Source: Rhodospirillales bacterium Alpha_05 (lineage in GTDB: Bacteria; Pseudomonadota; Alphaproteobacteria; Rhodospirillales; Rhodospirillaceae). From it: a DNA stretch of 6,175 bases. How positions within the stretch are numbered: the first letter of the stretch is position 1; each line of letters starts with the position of its first letter. This document shows positions 1 through 5,138 of the stretch, one piece after another. The stretch lies in assembly GCA_001603335.1 (NCBI GenBank), contig LUYR01000423.1:1-6175 (forward strand). The letters run 5' to 3'. The notes beneath the pieces are model-generated. The model did no database searches. It was not told where the DNA came from and saw only the letters and a list, made by a program, of their open reading frames with translations. Made by a program: the position numbers and the translations under genes.

Positions 1-750
1 GGCGCGTTGCTGGCGGAGCGCGCCGGAGTGCCGGTGGCGTGCGACTTCCGCGCTGCCGACGTCGCGGCGGGCGGGCAGGGTGCGCCGCTGGTGCCGGTCT
101 ATCACCGCGCCTTGGTGGAAAGCTGGAAGGACCGCCCGGAGGGCACGGTGGCGGTGCTCAACATCGGCGGCGTCGCGAACTTCACCGCGATCGACGCGAG
201 CGGCGGAATGATCGCCTGCGACACCGGCCCGGGGAACGCGTTGCTCGACGACTGGGTGGCGCGGCACGGCGCGGGGGATTGCGACCACGGCGGCGCATAT
301 GCGGAAAAGGGCACGGTCGACCAAGCCTGGCTCAAGACCGCTCTGGCGGCGCGGTTCTTCATGGAGCCGCCGCCGAAATCCCTCGACCGCAACGCCTTCG
401 CGCCGCTCGGCATCGAGCGGATGAGCCTGGAAGACGGCGCGGCGACGCTCTCGGCGTTCACCGTGCGCGCGGTGGTGGTGGCGGCGGCGCAGTTGCCGGA
501 GCCGCCCTCGGCCTGGGTGGTGTGCGGCGGCGGGCGGCACAACGCGGTGCTGATGGCGGGCCTGCGCGCCGAGTTGGGCGTGCCGGTGCTGAGCGCGGAG
601 GACGTGGGTTGGGACGGCGATGCGCTGGAGGCGCAGGCGTTCGCCTATCTCGCGGCGCGGACGCTGAAAGGGCTGCCGATCAGCTTTCCCGGCACCACCG
701 GAGTGGCCGAGCCGCTGCCGGGAGGACGTTTCCATCGTCCCGGCAACTGA
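1..750 (+). CDS. anmK: Anhydro-N-acetylmuramic acid kinase, C-terminal part (5' end outside window)
   Basis: AnmK phosphorylates and hydrolyses 1,6-anhydro-MurNAc to MurNAc-6-phosphate in the cytoplasm, returning peptidoglycan turnover products to metabolism. The frame is open from base 1 and ends at TGA 748-750, giving 249 visible residues; the family is usually about 365-370, so roughly the first third, with the N-terminal nucleotide-binding part, is missing. Visible family motifs are GGQGAPLVP (residues 24-32 of the fragment), NIGGVANFT (54-62), DTGPGN (74-79), the glycine-rich CGGGRHN (175-181) and GWDGDALEAQAFA (203-215), which together are diagnostic of the actin-like sugar-kinase fold of AnmK. 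The TTG at base 7 could be read as a start, but homology clearly continues upstream of it, so it is internal. The gene converges on the alpha/beta hydrolase with 9 bases between stop codons. Nothing in the visible part looks damaged. Confidence 0.95.
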   Translation, partial: GALLAERAGVPVACDFRAADVAAGGQGAPLVPVYHRALVESWKDRPEGTVAVLNIGGVANFTAIDASGGMIACDTGPGNALLDDWVARHGAGDCDHGGAYAEKGTVDQAWLKTALAARFFMEPPPKSLDRNAFAPLGIERMSLEDGAATLSAFTVRAVVVAAAQLPEPPSAWVVCGGGRHNAVLMAGLRAELGVPVLSAEDVGWDGDALEAQAFAYLAARTLKGLPISFPGTTGVAEPLPGGRFHRPGN

Positions 751-774
751 GGCGGGGGCTTAGGCCTTCGCCGG
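740..774. terminator. Possible imperfect hairpin between convergent anmK and hydrolase ends
   Basis: CCGGC at 740-744 can pair with GCCGG at 770-774, and GAGGC at 749-753 with GCCTT at 764-768 (one G-T pair), leaving a 10-base loop and a small internal loop. The structure spans both stop codons, so it could fold in transcripts from either side. There is no T-tract on either strand, and such pairing is common by chance in GC-rich DNA. It is at best a transcript-end structure, not a convincing intrinsic terminator. Confidence 0.2.
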
Positions 775-1413
775 AGCGCGGAGGCGGCGTTCGAGGTAGT
801 TGGAGACCGCGAGGGTCATTTCCGGCAGTTGCTCGCCGAAGAAGTGGTCGGCCTGCGGGATCAGGTGGTAGTCCACCGCGATGTTCTTCTGCGCCGAGAG
901 TTTGTTGACCAGCTTCGCCACCGCGCTTTCCGGCACGATGTCGTCGGCGCCGCCCTGGACGATCAAGCCCGACGACGGGCAGGGCGCGAGGAACGAGAAG
1001 TCGAACAGGTTGGCCGGCGGCGCGATCGAGATGAAGCCCTCGATCTCGGGGCGGCGCATCAAAAGCTGCATGCTGATCCACGCGCCGAACGAGAATCCGG
1101 CGATCCAGCAGGCGCCCGCGTTGGCGTTGACCGCCTGGAGCCAGTCGAGCGCCGAGGCGGCGTCGGAAAGCTCGCCGACACCGTTGTCGAAGCTCCCCTG
1201 GCTGCGGCCGACGCCGCGGAAGTTGATCCGGAGAACCGAAAATCCGTTGCGCGCGAAGGCGTGATAGGTGTTGTAGACCACCTTGCTGTTCATCGTCCCG
1301 CCGTGGCGCGGATCGGGATGAAGAACCAGCGCGATCGGGGAGTTCGGCGCCTTGGAATGGGTGTAGCGGCCCTCAAGACGGCCTTCGGGTCCATTGATGA
1401 TAACGTCTGGCAT
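760..1413 (-). CDS. Alpha/beta hydrolase of the COG2945-like type
   Basis: A 217-residue cytoplasmic protein with the alpha/beta-hydrolase fold; substrate unknown. In order it shows the strand and oxyanion region LVLHPDPRHGGTMN (about 29-42), the LRINFRGVGRSQG segment (61-73), the nucleophile elbow GFSFG with Ser108, an acid candidate in GGADDIVP (Asp157 or Asp158) and His190 in QADHFF, so the Ser-Asp-His triad is complete. No signal peptide or membrane segment is seen. The ATG at 1413-1411 fits the usual family N terminus (NGPEGRLEGRY at 7-17), although no strong Shine-Dalgarno sequence precedes it. The gene is transcribed divergently from cysE and converges on anmK. From memory, hydrolases of this type are often found near alphaproteobacterial iron-sulfur (isc or suf) genes, which fits the position here, but their role there is not established. 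The family assignment is firm; a specific activity cannot be given. Confidence 0.9.
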   Translation of the reverse strand: MPDVIINGPEGRLEGRYTHSKAPNSPIALVLHPDPRHGGTMNSKVVYNTYHAFARNGFSVLRINFRGVGRSQGSFDNGVGELSDAASALDWLQAVNANAGACWIAGFSFGAWISMQLLMRRPEIEGFISIAPPANLFDFSFLAPCPSSGLIVQGGADDIVPESAVAKLVNKLSAQKNIAVDYHLIPQADHFFGEQLPEMTLAVSNYLERRLRAPAKA

Positions 1414-1626
1414 GAATCGCTTGTGTCCGTTTGCGGGAAATTCATCAGGCTCGCACGCGTGCCGCCGCGGTCGCGGGCGCGCAGCTATAGCCGGTTAGGT
1501 GATTGCCGTTGTCGGATATATGATATTCCGCCTTGAGATTTCATGGCTTTCGCGCATACATTCACCCCTCGGGTATTCCGGTTTTTTAGACCTCCCTCGA
1601 GCGGCAGGCGAAAGTTTAGCACAGTT
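1414..1626. promoter_or_regulatory. Divergent intergenic region, hydrolase / cysE
   Basis: This 213-base region separates the starts of two divergent genes and must contain or lie close to both promoters. Its right half is visibly richer in A and T than the surrounding genes, including GGATATATGATATTCC at 1514-1529, which is a rough inverted repeat, and a T6 run at 1582-1587. An open frame from ATG 1543 would add 28 residues to CysE, but its low-complexity, Phe/Arg-rich sequence is not CysE-like, so I treat it as leader. No tRNA-like structure or clear riboswitch was recognised. Confidence 0.55.
1533..1562 (+). promoter_or_regulatory. Candidate sigma-70-type promoter for cysE-iscR
   Basis: TTGAGA at 1533-1538 (5 of 6 matches to TTGACA) is followed after 18 bases by TACATT at 1557-1562 (4 of 6 to TATAAT). 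Transcription would start near 1569 and leave a leader of about 58 bases before the CysE ATG at 1627. Such a start lies downstream of ATG 1543 and so supports the shorter CysE. The match is by eye only and other boxes in this AT-rich stretch are possible, for example TATGAT at 1519-1524. Confidence 0.3.
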
Positions 1627-2379
1627 ATGGCTTATATTTTCAAGCACCTAAAAGAAGAGATCGCCAATATTGTCGCCAAGGACCCGGCCGCGCGCGGCCC
1701 GTGGGAGGTGTTTTTTTGCTATCCGGGCTTCCATGCGGTGCTCTTCCACCGGGTGACGCACTGGCTCTGGGCCCATGAAATCAAGTTTCTCGCGCGGTTT
1801 CTTTCGAACGTCGCCAAGATCCTGAGCGGCATCGAGATTCACCCCGGCGCGACGATCGGGCGGCGCTGCTTCATCGACCACGGCACCGGCGTGGTGATCG
1901 GCGAAACCGCGGAGATCGGCGACGACGTCACCCTGTACCATGGTGTGACTTTGGGCGGCACCTCTCTTGATGTTGGCAAAAGACACCCAACCTTGGAACA
2001 TGGCGTGATCGTCGGGTCGGGCGCGCAGGTGCTAGGTCCGTTGCTGATCGGCGCGGGTGCGCGCATCGGTGCAAACGCAGTGGTGCTGAAGGATGTTCCC
2101 CGTGGCGCGACGATGGTGGGAATTCCTGCCAAGATGGCGCAGCGGCAGCGTCCCGAGGAATGTGAGGAAGCATTCCGCGCCTACGGCGTTTCCGCCTCCT
2201 CGCCGGATCCGGTGGGGCAGGATTTGAAGGGGGTGCATCGTCAGATCGAGGCGTTGTGCCAACGGGTGCAGGAACTGGAGGGCAGGCTCGCCGAGGCTGC
2301 CTCCGCCAAGCCCGCGAAAGCACGTAAACCGGCGAAGCCGCGGGCAGTCCCCGCGCCACCGGGCGAAGATAGGCGTTAG
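1627..2379 (+). CDS. cysE: Serine O-acetyltransferase, short form with a coiled-coil and basic C-terminal tail
   Basis: CysE transfers acetyl from acetyl-CoA to L-serine, the committed step of cysteine synthesis in the cytoplasm. From the ATG at 1627 the protein has 250 residues. Residues about 1-68 are a short helical N domain, shorter than in E. coli CysE. A left-handed beta-helix of hexapeptide repeats follows: IEIHPGATIG (69-78), the catalytic DHGTG with His85, IGETAEIGDD (91-100), and the loop VTLGGTS (107-113). Glu70 sits where many CysE proteins have an Asp. After GIPAKM (165-170) comes a non-catalytic extension: a predicted coiled coil (about 198-224) and an Ala/Lys/Pro-rich tail (about 225-250) ending in Arg-Arg, without the terminal Ile that docks CysE on CysK. 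The ATG at 1627 begins where family similarity begins; ATG 1543 is in frame but unlikely. The stop codon overlaps the iscR ribosome-binding site, so the two genes are probably cotranscribed. Confidence 0.93.
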   Translation: MAYIFKHLKEEIANIVAKDPAARGPWEVFFCYPGFHAVLFHRVTHWLWAHEIKFLARFLSNVAKILSGIEIHPGATIGRRCFIDHGTGVVIGETAEIGDDVTLYHGVTLGGTSLDVGKRHPTLEHGVIVGSGAQVLGPLLIGAGARIGANAVVLKDVPRGATMVGIPAKMAQRQRPEECEEAFRAYGVSASSPDPVGQDLKGVHRQIEALCQRVQELEGRLAEAASAKPAKARKPAKPRAVPAPPGEDRR

Positions 2380-2383
2380 GGAG
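2378..2383 (+). promoter_or_regulatory. Ribosome-binding site of iscR overlapping the cysE stop codon
   Basis: AGGGAG at 2378-2383 lies 8 bases before GTG 2392 and shares two bases with the cysE stop TAG (2377-2379). It decides the GTG start: the nearby ATG at 2386 reads only ATG CGG TGA before stopping. The arrangement suggests translational coupling of cysE and iscR. Confidence 0.7.
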
Positions 2384-2391
2384 CGTATGCG

Positions 2392-2853
2392 GTGAGGCTT
2401 AGCACCAAAGGGCGATATGCGGTCATGGCGATGGCCGACCTGGCATCCCAGGGCAACGGCAAGCCGGTTGCGCTGGCGGATATCGCGACCCGTCAGGAGA
2501 TTTCGCTCTCCTATCTCGAGCAGCTGTTCGGCAAGCTCCGCAAGGGTGCGCTGGTGAAGAGCGTGCGCGGCCCGGGCGGCGGCTATCGCCTCGCGCGGCC
2601 GGGCTCCGACATTAGGGTCTCCGACATCATCCTCGCGGTCGACGAACCGATTCAGGCGACGCGCTGCGCCCCCGGCACGCCCGCTGGCTGCCACAACAAC
2701 AAGGGCCGCTGCCTGACCCACGACCTTTGGGAAGAGCTCAGCAACCAGATTTACCTGTATCTGAGCTCGGTGACGCTGGAGGAAGTCGTCCAGCGCCGCG
2801 TCCTCGGCACCAGCGGCATGTTCCATGGCTCGCAGAGCGCCGCGGCGCAGTAG
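2392..2853 (+). CDS. iscR: Rrf2-family iron-sulfur cluster regulator IscR
   Basis: A 153-residue cytoplasmic DNA-binding regulator that, in known IscR proteins, carries a [2Fe-2S] cluster and adjusts expression of iron-sulfur assembly genes to demand. It begins MRLSTKGRYAV, the Rrf2 signature, from a GTG start. The winged helix-turn-helix covers about residues 1-70, with the recognition region ISLSYLEQLFGKLRKG (37-52) and the wing VRGPGGGYRLARP (58-70). The cluster-binding loop holds Cys92, Cys100 and Cys107 followed by LTH with His110, matching the three Cys and one His ligands of E. coli IscR (92, 98, 104, 107), though with wider spacing. All ligands are present, so it should be able to bind a cluster rather than being an apo-only relative. 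It sits 12 bases after cysE and 102 bases before the ferredoxin gene; the desulfurase and scaffold genes usually beside iscR are absent. Autoregulation from the region upstream of cysE is likely but not shown. Confidence 0.95.
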   Translation: MRLSTKGRYAVMAMADLASQGNGKPVALADIATRQEISLSYLEQLFGKLRKGALVKSVRGPGGGYRLARPGSDIRVSDIILAVDEPIQATRCAPGTPAGCHNNKGRCLTHDLWEELSNQIYLYLSSVTLEEVVQRRVLGTSGMFHGSQSAAAQ

Positions 2854-2861
2854 CTTTTTTT
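2837..2861 (+). terminator. Weak terminator-like element at the end of iscR
   Basis: A perfect 12-base palindrome GCGCCGCGGCGC (2837-2848) could form a 4-bp stem with a CGCG loop. It is followed 6 bases later by seven T residues (2855-2861) just past the iscR stop. The short stem and the gap before the T run make it a poor intrinsic terminator, but it could reduce read-through into the ferredoxin gene. Confidence 0.3.
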
Positions 2862-2889
2862 CCCGCTCGGCCCGATTTTTTGCTATGAG
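2860..2889 (+). promoter_or_regulatory. Possible internal promoter ahead of the ferredoxin gene
   Basis: In the 102-base iscR-fdx gap, TATGAG (2884-2889, 4 of 6 to TATAAT) has TTCCCG (2860-2865, 3 of 6 to TTGACA) 18 bases upstream. The gap is much longer than the 12- and 19-base gaps elsewhere in the cluster, which makes an independent promoter plausible, but the -35 match is poor. Confidence 0.2.
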
Positions 2890-2940
2890 CAGCCGCGTCT
2901 GCCGCCCGGATGGCGCGGCGCGTGGCTCTGACGATGTTTC

Positions 2941-2947
2941 AAGGAGA
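2941..2947 (+). promoter_or_regulatory. Strong ribosome-binding site of fdx
   Basis: AAGGAGA at 2941-2947 lies 8 bases before ATG 2956. It is the strongest Shine-Dalgarno sequence of the plus-strand cluster and fixes the start. Confidence 0.75.
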
Positions 2948-2955
2948 CTGCCGTT

Positions 2956-3273
2956 ATGGCGAAACTGGTTTTCATCGAACGCGATGGCACCCGGCGTGAA
3001 GTCGAGGCCCCCGACGGCCTGTCGGTGATGGAAGTGGCCCACATGCACGGTGTTGCGCTCGAAGGCGCGTGCGAAGGCTCGCTCGCCTGTGCCACCTGCC
3101 ACGTCATCGTCGACCCCGAGTGGTTCCCGAAGTGCGGCGATGCCTCGGAGAACGAGGAAGACATGCTCGACATGGCGTTCGGCGTCACCGCCACCTCGCG
3201 CCTCGGATGTCAGATCCGCATGAACGACGAACTCGACGGCTTGGTGGTCAAGCTCCCCCCAACCGAAGACTAA
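2956..3273 (+). CDS. fdx: [2Fe-2S] ferredoxin, adrenodoxin/ISC type
   Basis: A 105-residue soluble electron carrier of the adrenodoxin/ISC ferredoxin class, which in other bacteria supplies electrons to iron-sulfur assembly on the IscU scaffold. The four cluster ligands fit the class pattern: Cys39, Cys45 and Cys48 in CEGSLACATCH (39-49), then Cys85 in SRLGCQI (81-87). The class-typical acidic helix ENEEDMLDMAFG (65-76), used for partner docking, is present. Cys60 in WFPKCGD is an extra cysteine not needed for the cluster. Length is normal and there is no signal peptide. The gene follows iscR directly, whereas in the E. coli isc operon fdx comes after iscS, iscU, iscA, hscB and hscA, and it is followed 19 bases later by mnmA, so the two are probably cotranscribed. 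A role with a remotely encoded ISC or SUF system, or with MnmA, is inference. The family call is very secure. Confidence 0.95.
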   Translation: MAKLVFIERDGTRREVEAPDGLSVMEVAHMHGVALEGACEGSLACATCHVIVDPEWFPKCGDASENEEDMLDMAFGVTATSRLGCQIRMNDELDGLVVKLPPTED

Positions 3274-3292
3274 TCGCGTAGTAGAGGTCCCG

Positions 3293-4384
3293 ATGATCGA
3301 AGCCTTCCGCGCTGCAACCGCGCATCTCAACCCCGGCTCCCGCGTTTGTGTCGCGATGTCGGGCGGAGTCGACAGCTCGGTCACCGCGGCTCTGATGCAA
3401 CGCTTGGGCTTCGACGTCGTCGGCGTGACGATGCGGCTGTTCAACCTGCCGCCCGCCGACAAGGCGATCGCGGACGCGGAAAAGGTCGCGGCGCAGTTGG
3501 GGATTCCCCACCGCGTCCTCGACCACACCGAGGCCTTTTACCGCGAGGTGATGCAGCCGTTCGCGAAGTCGTACCGCAAAGGCGAGACGCCGTTGCCGTG
3601 CGCGCTCTGCAACCGCAAGATCAAGTTCGGCGAGATGGCCAAGGGCGCGGCGGATTGGGGCGCCGACGCCCTCGCCACCGGCCACTACGTGCGCCGCGTC
3701 GAAGGCCCGAACGGGGCGGAAGTCCGCCGCGCCCGCGACCCGAAGCGCGACCAGAGCTACTTCCTCTTCCAGCTCACCCACGAACAACTGGCGAAGACGG
3801 TGTTCCCCCTGGGCGAGATCGTCGACAAGGCCGAAACCCGCCGCCTCGCCGTGGAGTTCGGGCTGCCGGTGGCGGCGAAGGCGGACAGCCAGGACATCTG
3901 CTTCGTCCCCGGCGGCGACTACGCCAAAGTGGTCGACACCCTCGACCCGGAAGCCGCGACCCCCGGCGCGATCGTCGACATGCAAGGCAAGGAACTCGGG
4001 CGGCACGCCGGGATCACCGGCTACACCGTCGGCCAGCGCCGTGGCCTCGGCATCGCCGCGGCCGAGCCGCTTTACGTCGTCGCTCTCGACGCGCCCAACA
4101 ACCGCGTCGTCGTCGGCCCGGCGGCGGCGCTCGAAGGCACGTCGTTGGTCATCGACGATGTCAACTGGCTGGGCGACGCGGAGAGCTTCGACGGGGCGGA
4201 GGTGATGGTGAAGCTGCGCTCGGCCTCCCGCGCGGTTTCGGCCAAGCTCGCCGACCTCGGCGGCGGCGTGGCGGAAGTCCGGCTGGATCAGCCGTTTTCC
4301 GCCATCGCGCCGGGGCAGGCCTGTGTGTTCTACGAAGACGACCGCCTGTTGGGTGGCGGTTGGATTCAGGCGCGCAGCGCCTAG
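3293..4384 (+). CDS. mnmA: tRNA-specific 2-thiouridylase MnmA (TrmU)
   Basis: MnmA adenylates U34 of tRNA-Lys, -Glu and -Gln and replaces its 2-oxygen with sulfur delivered from a cysteine desulfurase, aiding codon reading. The 363-residue protein has the N-terminal ATP pyrophosphatase domain with PP-loop SGGVDSS (23-29), the tRNA-binding middle domain and a C-terminal beta-barrel (about 280-360). The sulfur-handling residues are present: Cys106 in PCALCNRKIKFG (102-113) aligns with E. coli Cys102, and Cys203 in SQDICFVPGGDY (199-210) with Cys199. Also visible are ATGHYVRR (128-135) and GYTVGQRRGLGI (243-254). Cys103 replaces the Asp found three residues before the first catalytic cysteine in E. 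coli. The loop after MRLF (47-50) appears shorter than usual and lacks the Cys-containing segment I would expect there. ATG 3293 is preceded by AGAGG at 3283-3287. The stop codon overlaps that of msrA on the other strand. Confidence 0.96.
   Translation: MIEAFRAATAHLNPGSRVCVAMSGGVDSSVTAALMQRLGFDVVGVTMRLFNLPPADKAIADAEKVAAQLGIPHRVLDHTEAFYREVMQPFAKSYRKGETPLPCALCNRKIKFGEMAKGAADWGADALATGHYVRRVEGPNGAEVRRARDPKRDQSYFLFQLTHEQLAKTVFPLGEIVDKAETRRLAVEFGLPVAAKADSQDICFVPGGDYAKVVDTLDPEAATPGAIVDMQGKELGRHAGITGYTVGQRRGLGIAAAEPLYVVALDAPNNRVVVGPAAALEGTSLVIDDVNWLGDAESFDGAEVMVKLRSASRAVSAKLADLGGGVAEVRLDQPFSAIAPGQACVFYEDDRLLGGGWIQARSA
4381..4384. other. Overlapping stop codons of mnmA and msrA (CTAG)
   Basis: The palindrome CTAG holds TAG of mnmA (4382-4384, plus) and TAG of msrA (4383-4381, minus). 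The genes therefore overlap tail to tail by 4 bases, and no intergenic space remains for a terminator. Confidence 0.95.
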
Positions 4385-5124
4385 TTCTTGCCGAGCAGGA
4401 CCGGCTTCTCGCGGTAGACGTCGGGGAATTCCTGCTTCAGCGCGGCGACCTTGGGCTTGTCGTTGAAGACGATGTAGGGGTGCGCCGGGTGCTTGGCGAA
4501 GAAGTCCTGGTGGTAGTCCTCCGCCGGATAGAACTTCTGCAGCTCGCTGACCTTGGTTGCGATCGGCTTGTCGAAGGCCTTGGCCTTGTCGAGCTGGGCG
4601 ATGTAGGACGCGGCGATTTCCTTCTGCCGCGCCGAGGTCGCGAAAATCTCGGAGCGGTACTGGGTGCCGACGTCCGGCCCCTGGCGGTTGACCTCGGTGG
4701 GGTCGAGCGCGACCGAGAAGAACACCCGCAGCAGCTCGCCATAACTGATCTTTGCCGGATCGAACACCACCTGCACCGATTCCGCGTGGCCGGTGCGGCC
4801 GCTGCTGACGGCGTCGTAGTTGGCCGCCTTCGCGTCGCCTCCCGCGTAGCCCGAGGTGGCGCTGATCACCCCGTTGGTGTGCTGGAACACCGCCTGGACG
4901 CCCCAGAAGCAGCCGCCCGCGAGCACCGCGGTTTCCTCATTGGCCGCCACCGGCGGATCGACGCTCGGCGACGGCAGCGGTGCGCCTGCGGCCCAACCGG
5001 AGGACGGGCTGGCGAGGGCGAGGAAGGCGGGCAGCAGCACCAGGATGCCGCCGCTCTTCCACCACCGCCGCCTGCGCAGCGGTCCGGTTCGGGGGAAGCT
5101 CCTGCGAAAACCCATGTTCAACAT
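4381..5124 (-). CDS. msrA: Peptide methionine sulfoxide reductase MsrA, exported, single-cysteine type
   Basis: MsrA reduces the S form of methionine sulfoxide in oxidised proteins. The 247-residue product starts with a basic region and a hydrophobic stretch (about 25-46, ending GWAAG), a likely signal peptide cleaved near residue 46, so it probably acts in the periplasm. The run of arginines before it is not a standard twin-arginine motif. The catalytic domain has GCFWG with Cys72 (70-75), TSGYAGG (90-96), GHAESVQVVFDP with Glu115 (112-123), RQGPDVGTQYRS (147-158), and YHQDFFAKHP (204-213). Cys72 is the only cysteine in the whole protein, so no resolving cysteine exists. AGGAGAG (5138-5132) lies 7 bases before ATG 5124 and supports this start over the ATG three codons later (5115). 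The gene follows the dipZ-like gene by 12 bases, which suggests that DipZ reduces it. An MsrB domain is absent. Confidence 0.95.
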   Translation of the reverse strand: MLNMGFRRSFPRTGPLRRRRWWKSGGILVLLPAFLALASPSSGWAAGAPLPSPSVDPPVAANEETAVLAGGCFWGVQAVFQHTNGVISATSGYAGGDAKAANYDAVSSGRTGHAESVQVVFDPAKISYGELLRVFFSVALDPTEVNRQGPDVGTQYRSEIFATSARQKEIAASYIAQLDKAKAFDKPIATKVSELQKFYPAEDYHQDFFAKHPAHPYIVFNDKPKVAALKQEFPDVYREKPVLLGKN

Positions 5125-5131
5125 GACCAGA

Positions 5132-5138
5132 CTCTCCT
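5132..5138 (-). promoter_or_regulatory. Ribosome-binding site of msrA overlapping the dipZ stop codon
   Basis: Read on the minus strand, TAGGAGAG joins the dipZ stop TAG (5139-5137) to a strong Shine-Dalgarno sequence, 7 bases before ATG 5124. This fixes the msrA start and suggests coupled translation. Confidence 0.75.

Noticed and set aside
7..9. TTG at base 7 as the start of anmK
   Set aside because: AnmK similarity continues through base 1, and the product would lack about a third of the family length including the nucleotide-binding part.
1543..1626. 28-residue N-terminal extension of CysE from ATG 1543
   Set aside because: The added residues are not CysE-like, the ATG lies inside a candidate promoter, and family similarity starts at ATG 1627.
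1711..1717. T7 run inside cysE as a programmed slippage site
   Set aside because: The zero frame continues as normal CysE sequence through the run, and no alternative product of interest arises. It is just two Phe codons and the start of a Cys codon.
2890..2935. GC-rich hairpin in the iscR-fdx gap as a riboswitch or small RNA
   Set aside because: Only short, interrupted GCCG/CGGC-type pairings are visible, as expected by chance at this GC content, and no known riboswitch core was recognised.
2032..3528. Minus-strand open frame of 498 codons opposite cysE, iscR, fdx and mnmA
   Set aside because: It lies opposite four well-supported genes, has no recognisable motif, and is explained by third-position GC bias.
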